A DNA stretch of 62,474 nt from Deltaproteobacteria bacterium (GTDB lineage Bacteria; Desulfobacterota; Desulfuromonadia; Desulfuromonadales; BM103): assembly GCA_024636215.1 (NCBI GenBank), contig JAGXHL010000039.1:1-62474 (forward strand), given 5' to 3'. Every line of letters begins with the position of its first letter. The stretch's first letter is position 1. The notes beneath the pieces were generated by a model. It was not told the DNA's origin and did no database searches. It saw only the letters and a list, made by a program, of their open reading frames with translations. This document shows, in pieces, positions 8,928 to 17,768 of this stretch. Position numbers and translations under genes: made by a program.

Positions 8928-9064
8928 TATGACGATATGAAAAATTGTTAGTCTGTCGCCCGGTCGATTTTCGCTGCCATCCCCCAGGATCTCTTAAATT
9001 TTGACCGGGAAAGTTCCAGCCTGCCACTGGTGACGTTAACCGCCTGATTGTGCCAACCTGCATC

Positions 9065-9120
9065 ATCACATCTTTTTCATCACATCTTCTTCATCACATC
9101 CTCTCAATCACATCCTGCTT
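9065..9120. repeat. 14-bp tandem repeat, four units
   Basis: Four units of the form ATCACATCTTYTTC in the 542-bp spacer 8928-9469. Nothing else in that spacer looks like a gene or structured RNA. Confidence 0.8.
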
Positions 9121-9469
9121 CACTCCATCCCCCATCACACTTGCACCTGTCATGAGCTGTCTGAACCGCTTATGCCACATTGTTGTGGACACCAGTGGTG
9201 GGACATTCAGCTGACTGCTACACATTGCGCAGGCCACGACCCGTGCCTGGCGGACCGGGCAATTCAAAGTGGTCTGCCCCTCTGTTCTTCGACGATTTCC
9301 TGATAACTTCCTGACTTCGGTTACTTAACTGATGAAACTTCTCGTAGGAGAGGGTTTGTCTCGGCATCGACAGGGTTTATTTTACTTCTTTCAGACAATC
9401 GCGATGGACTGGTATGGCTTTTGAAGCAAAAGCTGACAGCAACTTACATTTCAGCAAAGGATTAACCCA

Positions 9470-9691
9470 ATGGACGCATGCGAAATCAACTGGAAGTATG
9501 ATGCCTGCCCCTTTCTGAAATTCCCGCTGGCGGATTGCTATTGCCTCAAGATCGAAAAACAGAACATCGATCTCATCATGCAGTTCTGTGCTAGCGATTA
9601 CCTGCATTGCGATTTTTTTCTCGCCAGGATGACTTGTCTGGAAGGCTTCTCAATCCCGGCGGCAAGGAACCAGAAACCGTGTACGAAGTAA
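9470..9691 (+). CDS. Small Cys-rich protein coupled to a receiver-kinase
   Basis: 73 residues with AAAGGA ahead of the ATG. It holds eight Cys, including CPF, DCYCLK and FCASDYLHCDFF, a spacing that suggests a zinc or Fe-S site. The stop overlaps the start of the next gene as TAATG, which implies translational coupling. I do not recognise the family. The context suggests an accessory or sensory partner of the downstream kinase. Confidence 0.6.
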   Translation: MDACEINWKYDACPFLKFPLADCYCLKIEKQNIDLIMQFCASDYLHCDFFLARMTCLEGFSIPAARNQKPCTK

Positions 9692-11409
9692 TGGCCAGAG
9701 AACAGGATTTGACGGAAAGCCTCACCACGCCTGAGCCACAGGTGCTGGTCGTCGAGGACGATCACGCCCATGCCCGACTGATCGAACTGATCTTCTCAAA
9801 AGCTCAACAAAAGCTCTCCCTCAGTTTTGTCCACACCCTCGCCGAGGCCCGCGCATTACTCAGCCAGAAATCTTTTGACCTGGTGATCACCGACTTCTCC
9901 CTTCCCGACGGCAAGGGAGTGGAGCTCTTGTCGGAAGATCCTGCGAGCGCTCCCCATCCGGTCATGCTGCTGACCGGGCAGGGCGACGAAAGAGTGGCCG
10001 TCAACACCATGAAGGCAGGAGCCGTTGATTATATCGTTAAATCGGAAGAGACCTTGCGCGAACTGCCGAAAACGGTGAACCGGATCCTGCGGGAATGGCG
10101 GAACAACCTGTTGCGACGGGAGATGGAGCAGAAACTGCGTCAGAAGCAGCAGGAACTCGAACTTCAGCACCAGCAGTTGCAGTCAATGTTCCGCCAGGTC
10201 GCACAGGGCAAGGAGGAGTGGGAACTGACCATGGATCGGCTCAAGGACCTGGTCCTTCTGGTCGATGACTCCGGCCGGATCCGGCGGGCCAACCGGGCTG
10301 TCTGTGAATTAAGCGGTATGACCTACCGGGACTTGATCGGCTCGCCGGTTGCAGATGTCTTCGCCCACTGCCGGATTGGCTACGCAGAAGCCTCCGGTCC
10401 GAATCTGCTGATCCATGAAGAGGTGACCGGACGGTGGTTCTCCATGCAGATCTATCAGATCGCAGGAACCAGCATCGGACCGGGTCTGGTGCTGACCGGC
10501 CACGATTTCACCGAAATTCACCAGTTGAACCTGCGACTGGAAGAATCCAACCAGGGCCTCGCCAGGAAGAGTAACGAGCTGGAAGAAGCCTACAACCAGT
10601 TGCAGAGTACCCAGGCCAAAATCCTGCACCAGGAGAAAATGGCCACTATCGGGCAACTGGCGGCCGGGGTCGCCCATGAAATCAACAACCCGATGGGCTT
10701 TATCCTGAGCAACCTGAGCACACTCGATAAATATCTCGCGAAGCTGAAGAATTACATCGATCAGCAGGAGCAACTGCTCCAGGAGCAAACGGATACCGCG
10801 CAACGGCAACAACTTCAGGAGCAGCGTCGGATCGCCAGGATCGATCGAATCCTCGATGATCTCGACGATCTGGTCGCCGAAACCATCGAAGGTGCAGAGC
10901 GGGTAAAGCGGATTGTCGGCGATCTCAAGGGTTTTTCGCATTTCAATCAGGAGAGCGAAGCCCCCGCCGATCTGAATGAAATTCTGGAGAGCGCGGTCAA
11001 TATCGTCTGGAACGAGATCAAATACAAGGCTGAACTGCAACGCGATTATGCCCAGCTTCCACCGATCATCTGCCATGCGCACCAGTTGAATCAGGTCTTC
11101 ATGAACCTGCTGGTGAATGCCGCCCATGCCATTGAGCGTGAAGGCCAAATCCTCGTCAGAACCTGGCAGGAAGGCGCGGATGTCTTTGTGTCGATCACCG
11201 ATAACGGTCAGGGCATTCCGGAAGAACTGCAGCAGCGGATCTTCGATCCCTTCTTTACCACCAAGGACGTTGGACAGGGAACCGGACTCGGCCTGAGCAT
11301 TTCCTACGACATCGTCAAAGAACATCGCGGGGAAATACTGATTGACAGTCGTCCTGGACGGGGGACGACGATGTCTGTCCGCCTGCCTGTGGCAGGCAAG
11401 GGAGACTGA
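9691..11409 (+). CDS. Receiver-PAS histidine kinase
   Basis: 572 residues from the ATG that overlaps the previous stop; an in-frame alternative at 9607 would overlap the small gene more. N-terminal receiver (EDD, Asp68 in ITDFSLPDG, Lys in YIVKSEET), coiled coil (about 145-180), one PAS (about 185-300), coiled coil, then HisKA with His329 in GVAHEINNP and HATPase_c (NAAHAI, DNGQGIP, GTGLGLSIS). The HEINNP-type kinase with an N-terminal receiver fits a phosphorelay in which another kinase sets its activity. It starts a run of co-directional signalling genes. Confidence 0.92.
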   Translation: MAREQDLTESLTTPEPQVLVVEDDHAHARLIELIFSKAQQKLSLSFVHTLAEARALLSQKSFDLVITDFSLPDGKGVELLSEDPASAPHPVMLLTGQGDERVAVNTMKAGAVDYIVKSEETLRELPKTVNRILREWRNNLLRREMEQKLRQKQQELELQHQQLQSMFRQVAQGKEEWELTMDRLKDLVLLVDDSGRIRRANRAVCELSGMTYRDLIGSPVADVFAHCRIGYAEASGPNLLIHEEVTGRWFSMQIYQIAGTSIGPGLVLTGHDFTEIHQLNLRLEESNQGLARKSNELEEAYNQLQSTQAKILHQEKMATIGQLAAGVAHEINNPMGFILSNLSTLDKYLAKLKNYIDQQEQLLQEQTDTAQRQQLQEQRRIARIDRILDDLDDLVAETIEGAERVKRIVGDLKGFSHFNQESEAPADLNEILESAVNIVWNEIKYKAELQRDYAQLPPIICHAHQLNQVFMNLLVNAAHAIEREGQILVRTWQEGADVFVSITDNGQGIPEELQQRIFDPFFTTKDVGQGTGLGLSISYDIVKEHRGEILIDSRPGRGTTMSVRLPVAGKGD

Positions 11410-11410
11410 T

Positions 11411-12214
11411 ATGCAGACAGCCGCAAAGATCCTCTTCGTTGACGATGAACGCAATGTGCTGCGTGCACTGCACCGATCCTTCATTGACGAGAACTACGAG
11501 ATTCTGACGGCGCAGTCCGGTCCGGAAGCCCTCGACATTTTGGCCAATGAGATGCCGGTTCAGCTGGTTGTCTCGGATTACCGGATGCCCGGCATGAACG
11601 GTGTCGAGTTTCTGCGCAATGTCTGTGCCCGCTGGCCCGAGACAGTTCGTATTGTCCTTTCCGGGTTCGCCGATGCCCCGGCGGTCGTCTCTTCGATCAA
11701 CGAGGGCAAGATTTTCCGTTTCCTGCCGAAGCCCTGGGACGAGAACGAATTGAAATCGAGTATCCGGGAGGGGTTCGAACAGTTCCGCAACCTGAATGCT
11801 GTCGACCAGTTGCAGGCGACTATACAGCAGCTCGAAGATGAGAACACCGAGCTTTTCAACGTGAGCCAGGAGATCGCCACACGACTGCTGGTCAAGGATC
11901 GGGCGTTCAGTCGGGCCGCCGATATTCTCAATGCACTGCCGATCGGTATCATCGGCGTCGACATGCAGGATCAGATCGTGTTCTGCAACCAGGCGGGAGA
12001 GTCGGTCATGCAGAGGCCGGTGATCGGAGTCGCCTGGGACGACCTGTTCAGCGTCGAAGACCGTATCAAAGTAAAACAAGACCTTCGCGACTGCGGCCGC
12101 TTCTCTGGAGAACTGACAGCGCAGGACAGATTGTACGAAGTCGAAGCCTGTTATCTCCGGCCGACGACCCGGCAGTGGATTCTGCTGATAGTGAAAGGAA
12201 TCAACCATGTCTGA
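11411..12214 (+). CDS. Response regulator with C-terminal PAS-like domain
   Basis: Start at the ATG one base after the kinase stop, with GGGAGACTG upstream. 267 residues. Receiver (DD at 11-12, Asp56 in VSDYRMPGMNG, LSGF, Lys in FLPKPWDE), a short coiled coil, then a PAS-like segment (ILNALPIGIIGVDMQDQIVF ... NQAGESVM) to the end. There is no DNA-binding or enzymatic output. It overlaps the following HD-GYP gene by 8 bp and is likely an intermediate in the same pathway. Confidence 0.85.
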   Translation: MQTAAKILFVDDERNVLRALHRSFIDENYEILTAQSGPEALDILANEMPVQLVVSDYRMPGMNGVEFLRNVCARWPETVRIVLSGFADAPAVVSSINEGKIFRFLPKPWDENELKSSIREGFEQFRNLNAVDQLQATIQQLEDENTELFNVSQEIATRLLVKDRAFSRAADILNALPIGIIGVDMQDQIVFCNQAGESVMQRPVIGVAWDDLFSVEDRIKVKQDLRDCGRFSGELTAQDRLYEVEACYLRPTTRQWILLIVKGINHV

Positions 12215-13217
12215 ATATACAATCCTGATCGTCGATGATGAACCGAGCATCCTCAAGGCTATGCAGAGAGTCCTGGAGGACACCGGCTACCGTATCCTGG
12301 TCTCGACCAGCGCTGCAGAAGGTCTCGAGCAGATTACCCGTGAGGAGATCGCGATCGTCATCTCCGACAACCTCATGCCGGGGATGTCGGGAGTCGATTT
12401 CCTGTCCAGGGTCAAAGTGGTTTCACCCGCTACGGAACGGGTCCTGATGACGGCTCACGCCGATCTGGGAACAGCTGTTGATGCGATCAATCGCGGTGGC
12501 ATATTCCGTTTCATCGCCAAGCCCTGGAATAATGACGCACTATTAAGTGCCATAGAGGACAGTATGATGCATCATAAACTCGTTAACACCTTGAAGATCG
12601 GCGAGGAATCGATCTTTTTGTCAATGGCCCGCATGATCGAACTGAAGGATCCCTATACCCGTGGGCACTGCAAACGCGTGGCCGAGTATGCTCTGTTGAT
12701 CGCTGACGCTCTGTGGCTCGATCCCGTTATGAGAAAAGCAATCAAGTGGGGGAGCTGGCTCCATGATTGCGGCAAGGTCGGCGTTCCGGAACATATTCTG
12801 AACTCCCCGGACCAACTCACCGAGGAGGATTTTCGGGTCATCCGCATGCACCCGGAATGGGGCGCGTCGGTGGTTACCGAAGCCGGATTGTCGCAGCAGG
12901 TCGTCAATGTCATCCTGCACCACCATGAATATTTCAGCGGTGGCGGCTATCCGCATGGCTTGCAGGGAGAACAGATCCCTCTCGAAGCGCGGATAGTCGC
13001 CGTCGCCGATGTCTATGATGCTTTGAGCACAGATCGGCCTTATCGCAAGGGTTATTCGGTCAAAAAGACCGCCGCGATCATGACCGAGATGAAGCAGAAG
13101 ATCCTCGACCCCGATCTGGTCGAGCTGTTTTTCGCGCAGTTGCCGCATGTGACCGAGGGCGGTCTGGAATCTGCGGACCGCTACGGATGGCTGCCCCACG
13201 CCTGCAATGCATTCTAA
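12207..13217 (+). CDS. Receiver-HD-GYP protein (RpfG-like c-di-GMP phosphodiesterase)
   Basis: 336 residues. Receiver (DDE, Asp54 in ISDNLMPGMSG, Lys in FIAKPWNN) followed by an HD-GYP domain with GHCKRVAEYA, HDCGKVGVP, the HHHEYFSGGGYPHGL core and DVYDALSTDRPYR. The HD pair and the GYP triad are both present, so c-di-GMP hydrolysis is expected. It is the one clear enzymatic output of this cluster and links its phosphorelays to second-messenger control. Confidence 0.93.
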   Translation: MSEYTILIVDDEPSILKAMQRVLEDTGYRILVSTSAAEGLEQITREEIAIVISDNLMPGMSGVDFLSRVKVVSPATERVLMTAHADLGTAVDAINRGGIFRFIAKPWNNDALLSAIEDSMMHHKLVNTLKIGEESIFLSMARMIELKDPYTRGHCKRVAEYALLIADALWLDPVMRKAIKWGSWLHDCGKVGVPEHILNSPDQLTEEDFRVIRMHPEWGASVVTEAGLSQQVVNVILHHHEYFSGGGYPHGLQGEQIPLEARIVAVADVYDALSTDRPYRKGYSVKKTAAIMTEMKQKILDPDLVELFFAQLPHVTEGGLESADRYGWLPHACNAF

Positions 13218-13238
13218 TCAATGAAATGAGCCAACTGT

Positions 13239-13285
13239 AAATCCGCAGATTGACGCAGAGATTGCGGAAAAGGCCGTTTCCGGAC
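13239..13285 (+). repeat. 47-bp dispersed hairpin repeat, copy 1
   Basis: Begins AAATCCGCAGATTGACGCAG. TCCGCA and TGCGGA pair around the core. A near-identical copy is at 22505-22552. Non-coding. Confidence 0.8.
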
Positions 13286-13347
13286 ATAACTGAAGACAAG
13301 GAAGCGCAGTTACCTATAATGAAGAAACCTGGAAAGGAAGGTGGAGA

Positions 13348-13902
13348 ATGGAAACATGCCTGTCGAATCGCATCCTGATCGTCGATGATGAGGAGCAGAT
13401 CCTCAAGTCCCTGCAGCGCGCCCTGATGGACGAAAATTACGAGATCGTCACCACGACCAGCGGTGAAGAGGCTCTCGACCTGGTCCGACGACGGCCATTC
13501 AAGGTGATCATCTCCGATGAACGCATGCCGAACATGTTCGGCTCGGAACTGCTCGCCAAGATCAGTCTGCGACAACCTGAAGTTGTCAAGATGCTGCTGA
13601 CCGGTTATGCCTCGGTCGAGGCGGCGATCCGCGCCGTCAATCACGGCGAGATCTATCGTTTCCTGGTCAAGCCCTGGGATGATTTCGAGCTGAAGATGGC
13701 TTTGCGTGCGGGGATCGAGAAATACGATCTGGAGATGAAGACCCGCAAGTTGCAGGCCCTGGTCCGGACCCAGGCTTACCGCCTGGCGGCGAAAACCGGT
13801 TCGCCCCTCGGACAGCCGAAACTCGATGAAGCCGCAGTCATCGAACTGATGACTGCCGACGAGGTCGCCGGCCTGCTCGTGGAGTGCGGGATTGAAATGT
13901 AA
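13348..13902 (+). CDS. Response regulator with short helical tail
   Basis: 184 residues with GGAAGGTGGAGA ahead of the ATG. Receiver with DDEE, Asp57 in IISDERMPNMFG, LLTGYAS and Lys in FLVKPWDD, of the same RpfG-like subclass as the two preceding receivers. The remaining 60 residues are helical and end in a small acidic domain of unknown role. No catalytic output is visible. It stands alone after a 130-bp spacer. Confidence 0.85.
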   Translation: METCLSNRILIVDDEEQILKSLQRALMDENYEIVTTTSGEEALDLVRRRPFKVIISDERMPNMFGSELLAKISLRQPEVVKMLLTGYASVEAAIRAVNHGEIYRFLVKPWDDFELKMALRAGIEKYDLEMKTRKLQALVRTQAYRLAAKTGSPLGQPKLDEAAVIELMTADEVAGLLVECGIEM

Positions 13903-13982
13903 AAGGGCGGCCTTTTCTGCCGAACCTGTCTGACAATTCAGGCATGTCTTTCGGCGGGATAGGTCGATGAAAACTCACGGCA

Positions 13983-16097
13983 ATGATCGAGATCGTCCAA
14001 AATTTAAGTCTGTTACTTTCGCTGGGCCTCGTCTACCATCTGCTGACCCGCTGGTGGCCGGTGGCGAACAGTATCCGCAATGGCCTTGTCGGTCTGGCGT
14101 TTGGTGCGACGGCAATCGTGGCCATGCTCACAGCTGTGCCGGTCACACAAGGGGTGGTGGTGGATGGCCGGACCATCATGGTCAGTCTGGCGGCGCTGTT
14201 CGGCGGTGGCTGTGGCGGAGGGATCGCCATGGTCATGTGCGGTCTTTTCAGGATCAGCATGGGTGGACAGGGGATAGCCACCGGTCTGGCGACTCTCCTG
14301 ATCGCCGGCAGCGGCGGCCTGCTCGCCCGCAGCTGGTTCAAACGACACGGCTGGCCGCCGACCAGCGGTGAGATCTATCTCTTCAGCCTGCTGGTTCATC
14401 TGGTCGCACTCAGCGGAGTTTTGTTGTTGCCGCAGCCGGTGCGCGGTGATTTCATCAACATAACGGCCTTCCCCTTTCTGGTTCTCTTCCCCCTGGTGAC
14501 GATGCTGCTGGGAAGCATCATGCTCGATCAGGAGCGCTGGCAGGACAAACTGCATGATTTAAGACATTCGGACTGGCTGTTTGACCAGGCCCAGCAGATC
14601 AGCCGTTTCGGCTGTTGGGAGTACGATGTCGGAAAAGATCGCCTGTTTGGCACATCGGAGGTGTTCAGGATCCATGGCCTGCCTACGAAACCGCGGCATC
14701 ACACGATCAAGGATACGCTCAGATGCATCGATCCCGGCTATCGTGACAAGCTCAAGGACGCCTTCTTCAAGGCGATTCGAAATCACGAGGCCTTCGATCT
14801 CGAAGTGCCGATGACCACTTTAAACAGGGACAAAATATGGGTCAGAGTGGTCGGGCAACCGCAGATTTCAAAAGGCCGGGTGATCCGGCTGATCGGCAAT
14901 TTTTTCGATATCAGTGACCGGAAGAATGCGGAGCTGGCACTGCAGAGGAGTGAAGCCCGACTGCAGACGATCCTTGACTACGCACCGGCGCTGATCTGCA
15001 TCTATGACCTTGAGGGCCGGGTGGTGATCGCCAACCAGCAATTCCAGGCCCTCAAGACCGGCGGTTTGCAGACAGGCGATTCGATCTTTGCGGGCAAATC
15101 GGAAGAACAGGCCGCCGAAGATTGGCGCGATGACATGGCTCTTCTGAAGGCAGGCGCCATCGTCAACTTCGAGCAAGTCCTTGAACACCGGGACGGGTCT
15201 CTGCATACCTATCTGACCGTCAAGTTTCCGCTGTTCAGCGAAAGCCTCGAAGGACTGGGTGTCGGCACAATTTCTACCGATATTACCGACCGCAAACTCG
15301 ACGAAAATGAAAGAGATACGCTGCTGGCCAGGCTGCAGGAGAAAAACCAGGAACTTGAACGTTTTACCTATGTGGTGTCACATGATCTGCGCAATCCTCT
15401 GGTGACCATCCTGACATTCCTTGAACTGCTGGTCGACGATCATGCCTCCGGCAATGCAGCCGCCGCAGCCGAAGATGTCAAAAATATCCGCCTGGCGGCA
15501 GTGCGGATGCAAGAACTGCTGAATGATCTTCTGCAACTGTCGAAGCTGGGTAAGGCTGCGGGAACCTTCAAGCCGATCGCTCTGAATATGATCGTCAGCG
15601 AAGTGTTGCAGTTGCTGGATGGCCTGATCCGTGATAAGAAGGTGCGGGTGACGGTTGCACCCGACTTGCCGGTCGTTGTCGGTGATGCCCTGCGTTTGCG
15701 ACAGGTCATGCAGAACTTGATCGAAAACGCCGTGAAGTTCAGGCGTCATGACGTCCAACTGGAGATCGCCATTGGCTGGGAGCGGACCCCGTCCGGCCAG
15801 ATCATCGTCTCCATCAAGGACAATGGCGTGGGGATTCTTGCCGAAAGTCTGGAAAAGGTCTTCGACCTTTTCGAACGAGGCCAACATGCCGGCAGGGGAC
15901 ACGGAATCGGTCTGGCACTGGTCCAGCGGATCATGGAACTGCATGGCGGTATGGTCCGGGCAGAATCGACGGGTCCGGGCTGCGGATGTATTATCAGCTT
16001 ACTCTTCCCGGTAGCTCAGGAATCCGTTGCTGGAGTCGATGACCCACCCCCGGGCCGTATCCTGTCGAGGCCGAGCCGGCGGGGCCATAAACCGTGA
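13983..16097 (+). CDS. 5TM-LYT membrane histidine kinase with PAS domains
   Basis: 704 residues. The N-terminal 180 residues form a five-to-six-helix LytS/YhcK-type 5TMR-LYT sensor (DGRTIMVSLAALFGGGCGGG, GLFRISMGGQG). Two PAS regions follow (about 200-310, FGCWEYDV; and 320-440), then HisKA with His467 in YVVSHDLRNP and HATPase_c (NAVKF, DNGVGIL, GHGIGLALVQ). LYT domains in LytS sense envelope or membrane state; here the ligand is unknown. The ribosome site is weak. The stop lies within a 19-bp tandem duplication. Confidence 0.9.
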   Translation: MIEIVQNLSLLLSLGLVYHLLTRWWPVANSIRNGLVGLAFGATAIVAMLTAVPVTQGVVVDGRTIMVSLAALFGGGCGGGIAMVMCGLFRISMGGQGIATGLATLLIAGSGGLLARSWFKRHGWPPTSGEIYLFSLLVHLVALSGVLLLPQPVRGDFINITAFPFLVLFPLVTMLLGSIMLDQERWQDKLHDLRHSDWLFDQAQQISRFGCWEYDVGKDRLFGTSEVFRIHGLPTKPRHHTIKDTLRCIDPGYRDKLKDAFFKAIRNHEAFDLEVPMTTLNRDKIWVRVVGQPQISKGRVIRLIGNFFDISDRKNAELALQRSEARLQTILDYAPALICIYDLEGRVVIANQQFQALKTGGLQTGDSIFAGKSEEQAAEDWRDDMALLKAGAIVNFEQVLEHRDGSLHTYLTVKFPLFSESLEGLGVGTISTDITDRKLDENERDTLLARLQEKNQELERFTYVVSHDLRNPLVTILTFLELLVDDHASGNAAAAAEDVKNIRLAAVRMQELLNDLLQLSKLGKAAGTFKPIALNMIVSEVLQLLDGLIRDKKVRVTVAPDLPVVVGDALRLRQVMQNLIENAVKFRRHDVQLEIAIGWERTPSGQIIVSIKDNGVGILAESLEKVFDLFERGQHAGRGHGIGLALVQRIMELHGGMVRAESTGPGCGCIISLLFPVAQESVAGVDDPPPGRILSRPSRRGHKP

Positions 16098-16132
16098 TGA
16101 GTGCCAGAAGCTGTGATGAGTGCCAGAAGCTG
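16095..16132. repeat. 19-bp tandem duplication spanning a stop codon
   Basis: TGATGAGTGCCAGAAGCTG occurs twice in a row. The first TGA is the stop of the 5TM kinase. Confidence 0.85.
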
Positions 16133-16226
16133 TGATCGGGGCCGCAAAACGCAGATCAAGGTCGTAAAACATGAACAGGCTTTTCATAAACTTTCGTTTA
16201 CTGCAACGGCAGGGATAATTGATAGA

Positions 16227-17768
16227 ATGACTGGTATGAGCGGACGAAATCCCATTGATATCCTGCTGGTCGAGGACAATAAAGCGCATGCCGAATTGAT
16301 CCGTCGCAGCCTGATGGCCGGCGAACTCTCCTGCCAGGTCCGCATCGCCTACAACCTCGCCGCTGCCCGCCAGGCCATCGCAGAGCAGCCACCCTGTGTC
16401 GCCCTGGTCGACATGCAGTTACCGGACGGTCAGGGGACCTCTCTGCTGGTGCAGAAGGGGGATTTCCCCATCGTGATCATGACCAGTCATGGCAACGAGC
16501 AAGCGGCGGTCAGTGCCATGAAGACCGGGGCCATCGATTATGTCGTCAAGACAGAAACCTCGCTGTTTGATATGGCGCATGTCATTGAACGGACACTGCG
16601 CGAGTGGCATAACATCTCTCGCCGCCGTGAAGCCGAAGCGGAACTCCGCCATAAGGAAGCAGAATACCGGCAACTGTCGGAGCAGTTTCAGACCCTGCTC
16701 GAAGGGATCCCGGACGCGCTGGTTCTGATTGATCGGGACATGCGGCTGGTCTGGGCCAACAGCGGCGCCCGCAACGCCGCATTGCCGGGTGTGGAGTTTG
16801 TGACCGGTCACTATTGCTACGAGGTAATGCATGGCCACGATGAAATCTGTGCGGACTGCCCGGCTCTGCGGGCCATCGAATCCGGCGCAACCGAGGAGCA
16901 GATCGTCGAGCGAAAACAAGATAATACCCTCTGGGGGGTCAAGGCCTTTCCCCTGAAGAACGCCGCGAACGAGGTGATCAACGTGATCATCATGGCCACC
17001 GACATCTCCGAGAAGGTACAGCTGCGCGCCGAGATCGTGCGCAGTGGCCAACTCGCTTCGATCGGCGAACTGGCGGCCGGGGTCGCCCACGAGATCAACA
17101 ACCCGATTAACGGCATCATCAATTTCGCACAATTGCTGACCGACCGGCATGCCGAAGGGGAAGGGCGGCAATTTGCCGAGAAGATTATCGAGGAAGGCCA
17201 GCGGATCGCCATGATCGTTCGCAACCTGCTCTCCTTCGCCTGCGAGCCAAGCAGCCGGCAGCTGACCGCCGTCGCGCTGCCGCAGGTTCTCGAAGCGACG
17301 CTGTTTTTGACCGATTCCCAGCTGCGGCGCGACCACATCAGGGTCGATCTCGAGATCGAGCCGGATTTGCCCGAGGTTGCCGGGCAGCGGCAGAAGCTGC
17401 AGCAGGTCATTCTGAACCTGATCAGCAATGCCCGCTATGCCTTGAACCAGAAATATGCTTCGACTCATGCCGACAAGCGGATCGTTATCAATCTGCAGAA
17501 AGTTTGCATTGGCGACGAGACCCGGGTGCGCATGATGGTTACCGACTACGGTACCGGCATCCCGGCCCACTTGCTGCCTCGGGTCTGCGATCCCTTTTTC
17601 ACCACCAAGCCGCACGACAAGGGGACCGGTCTCGGCATGAGTATTTCGCATGGCATCATCAAAGACCTGGGCGGCCGCATTCTTATCAGCAGCATCGAGC
17701 AGAGTCACACGATCATTTCCATCGATTTGCCCACTTTCATAGAACAAAGGGACTCAGATGCCGAATAG
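16227..17768 (+). CDS. Receiver-PAS histidine kinase with Cys-rich PAS
   Basis: Start set at ATG 16227, giving 513 residues; the frame is open to 16101. Receiver (ED at 16-17, Asp62 in VDMQLPDG, Lys in YVVKTET), then a PAS with the cysteine cluster YCYEVMHGHDEICADCPA, a PAS variant that may bind metal or heme or sense redox. HisKA has His288 in GVAHEINNP; HATPase_c has NARYAL, DYGTGIP and GTGLGMSIS. It overlaps the NtrC-type regulator by 11 bp, so the two are the clearest cognate pair here. Confidence 0.92.
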   Translation: MTGMSGRNPIDILLVEDNKAHAELIRRSLMAGELSCQVRIAYNLAAARQAIAEQPPCVALVDMQLPDGQGTSLLVQKGDFPIVIMTSHGNEQAAVSAMKTGAIDYVVKTETSLFDMAHVIERTLREWHNISRRREAEAELRHKEAEYRQLSEQFQTLLEGIPDALVLIDRDMRLVWANSGARNAALPGVEFVTGHYCYEVMHGHDEICADCPALRAIESGATEEQIVERKQDNTLWGVKAFPLKNAANEVINVIIMATDISEKVQLRAEIVRSGQLASIGELAAGVAHEINNPINGIINFAQLLTDRHAEGEGRQFAEKIIEEGQRIAMIVRNLLSFACEPSSRQLTAVALPQVLEATLFLTDSQLRRDHIRVDLEIEPDLPEVAGQRQKLQQVILNLISNARYALNQKYASTHADKRIVINLQKVCIGDETRVRMMVTDYGTGIPAHLLPRVCDPFFTTKPHDKGTGLGMSISHGIIKDLGGRILISSIEQSHTIISIDLPTFIEQRDSDAE

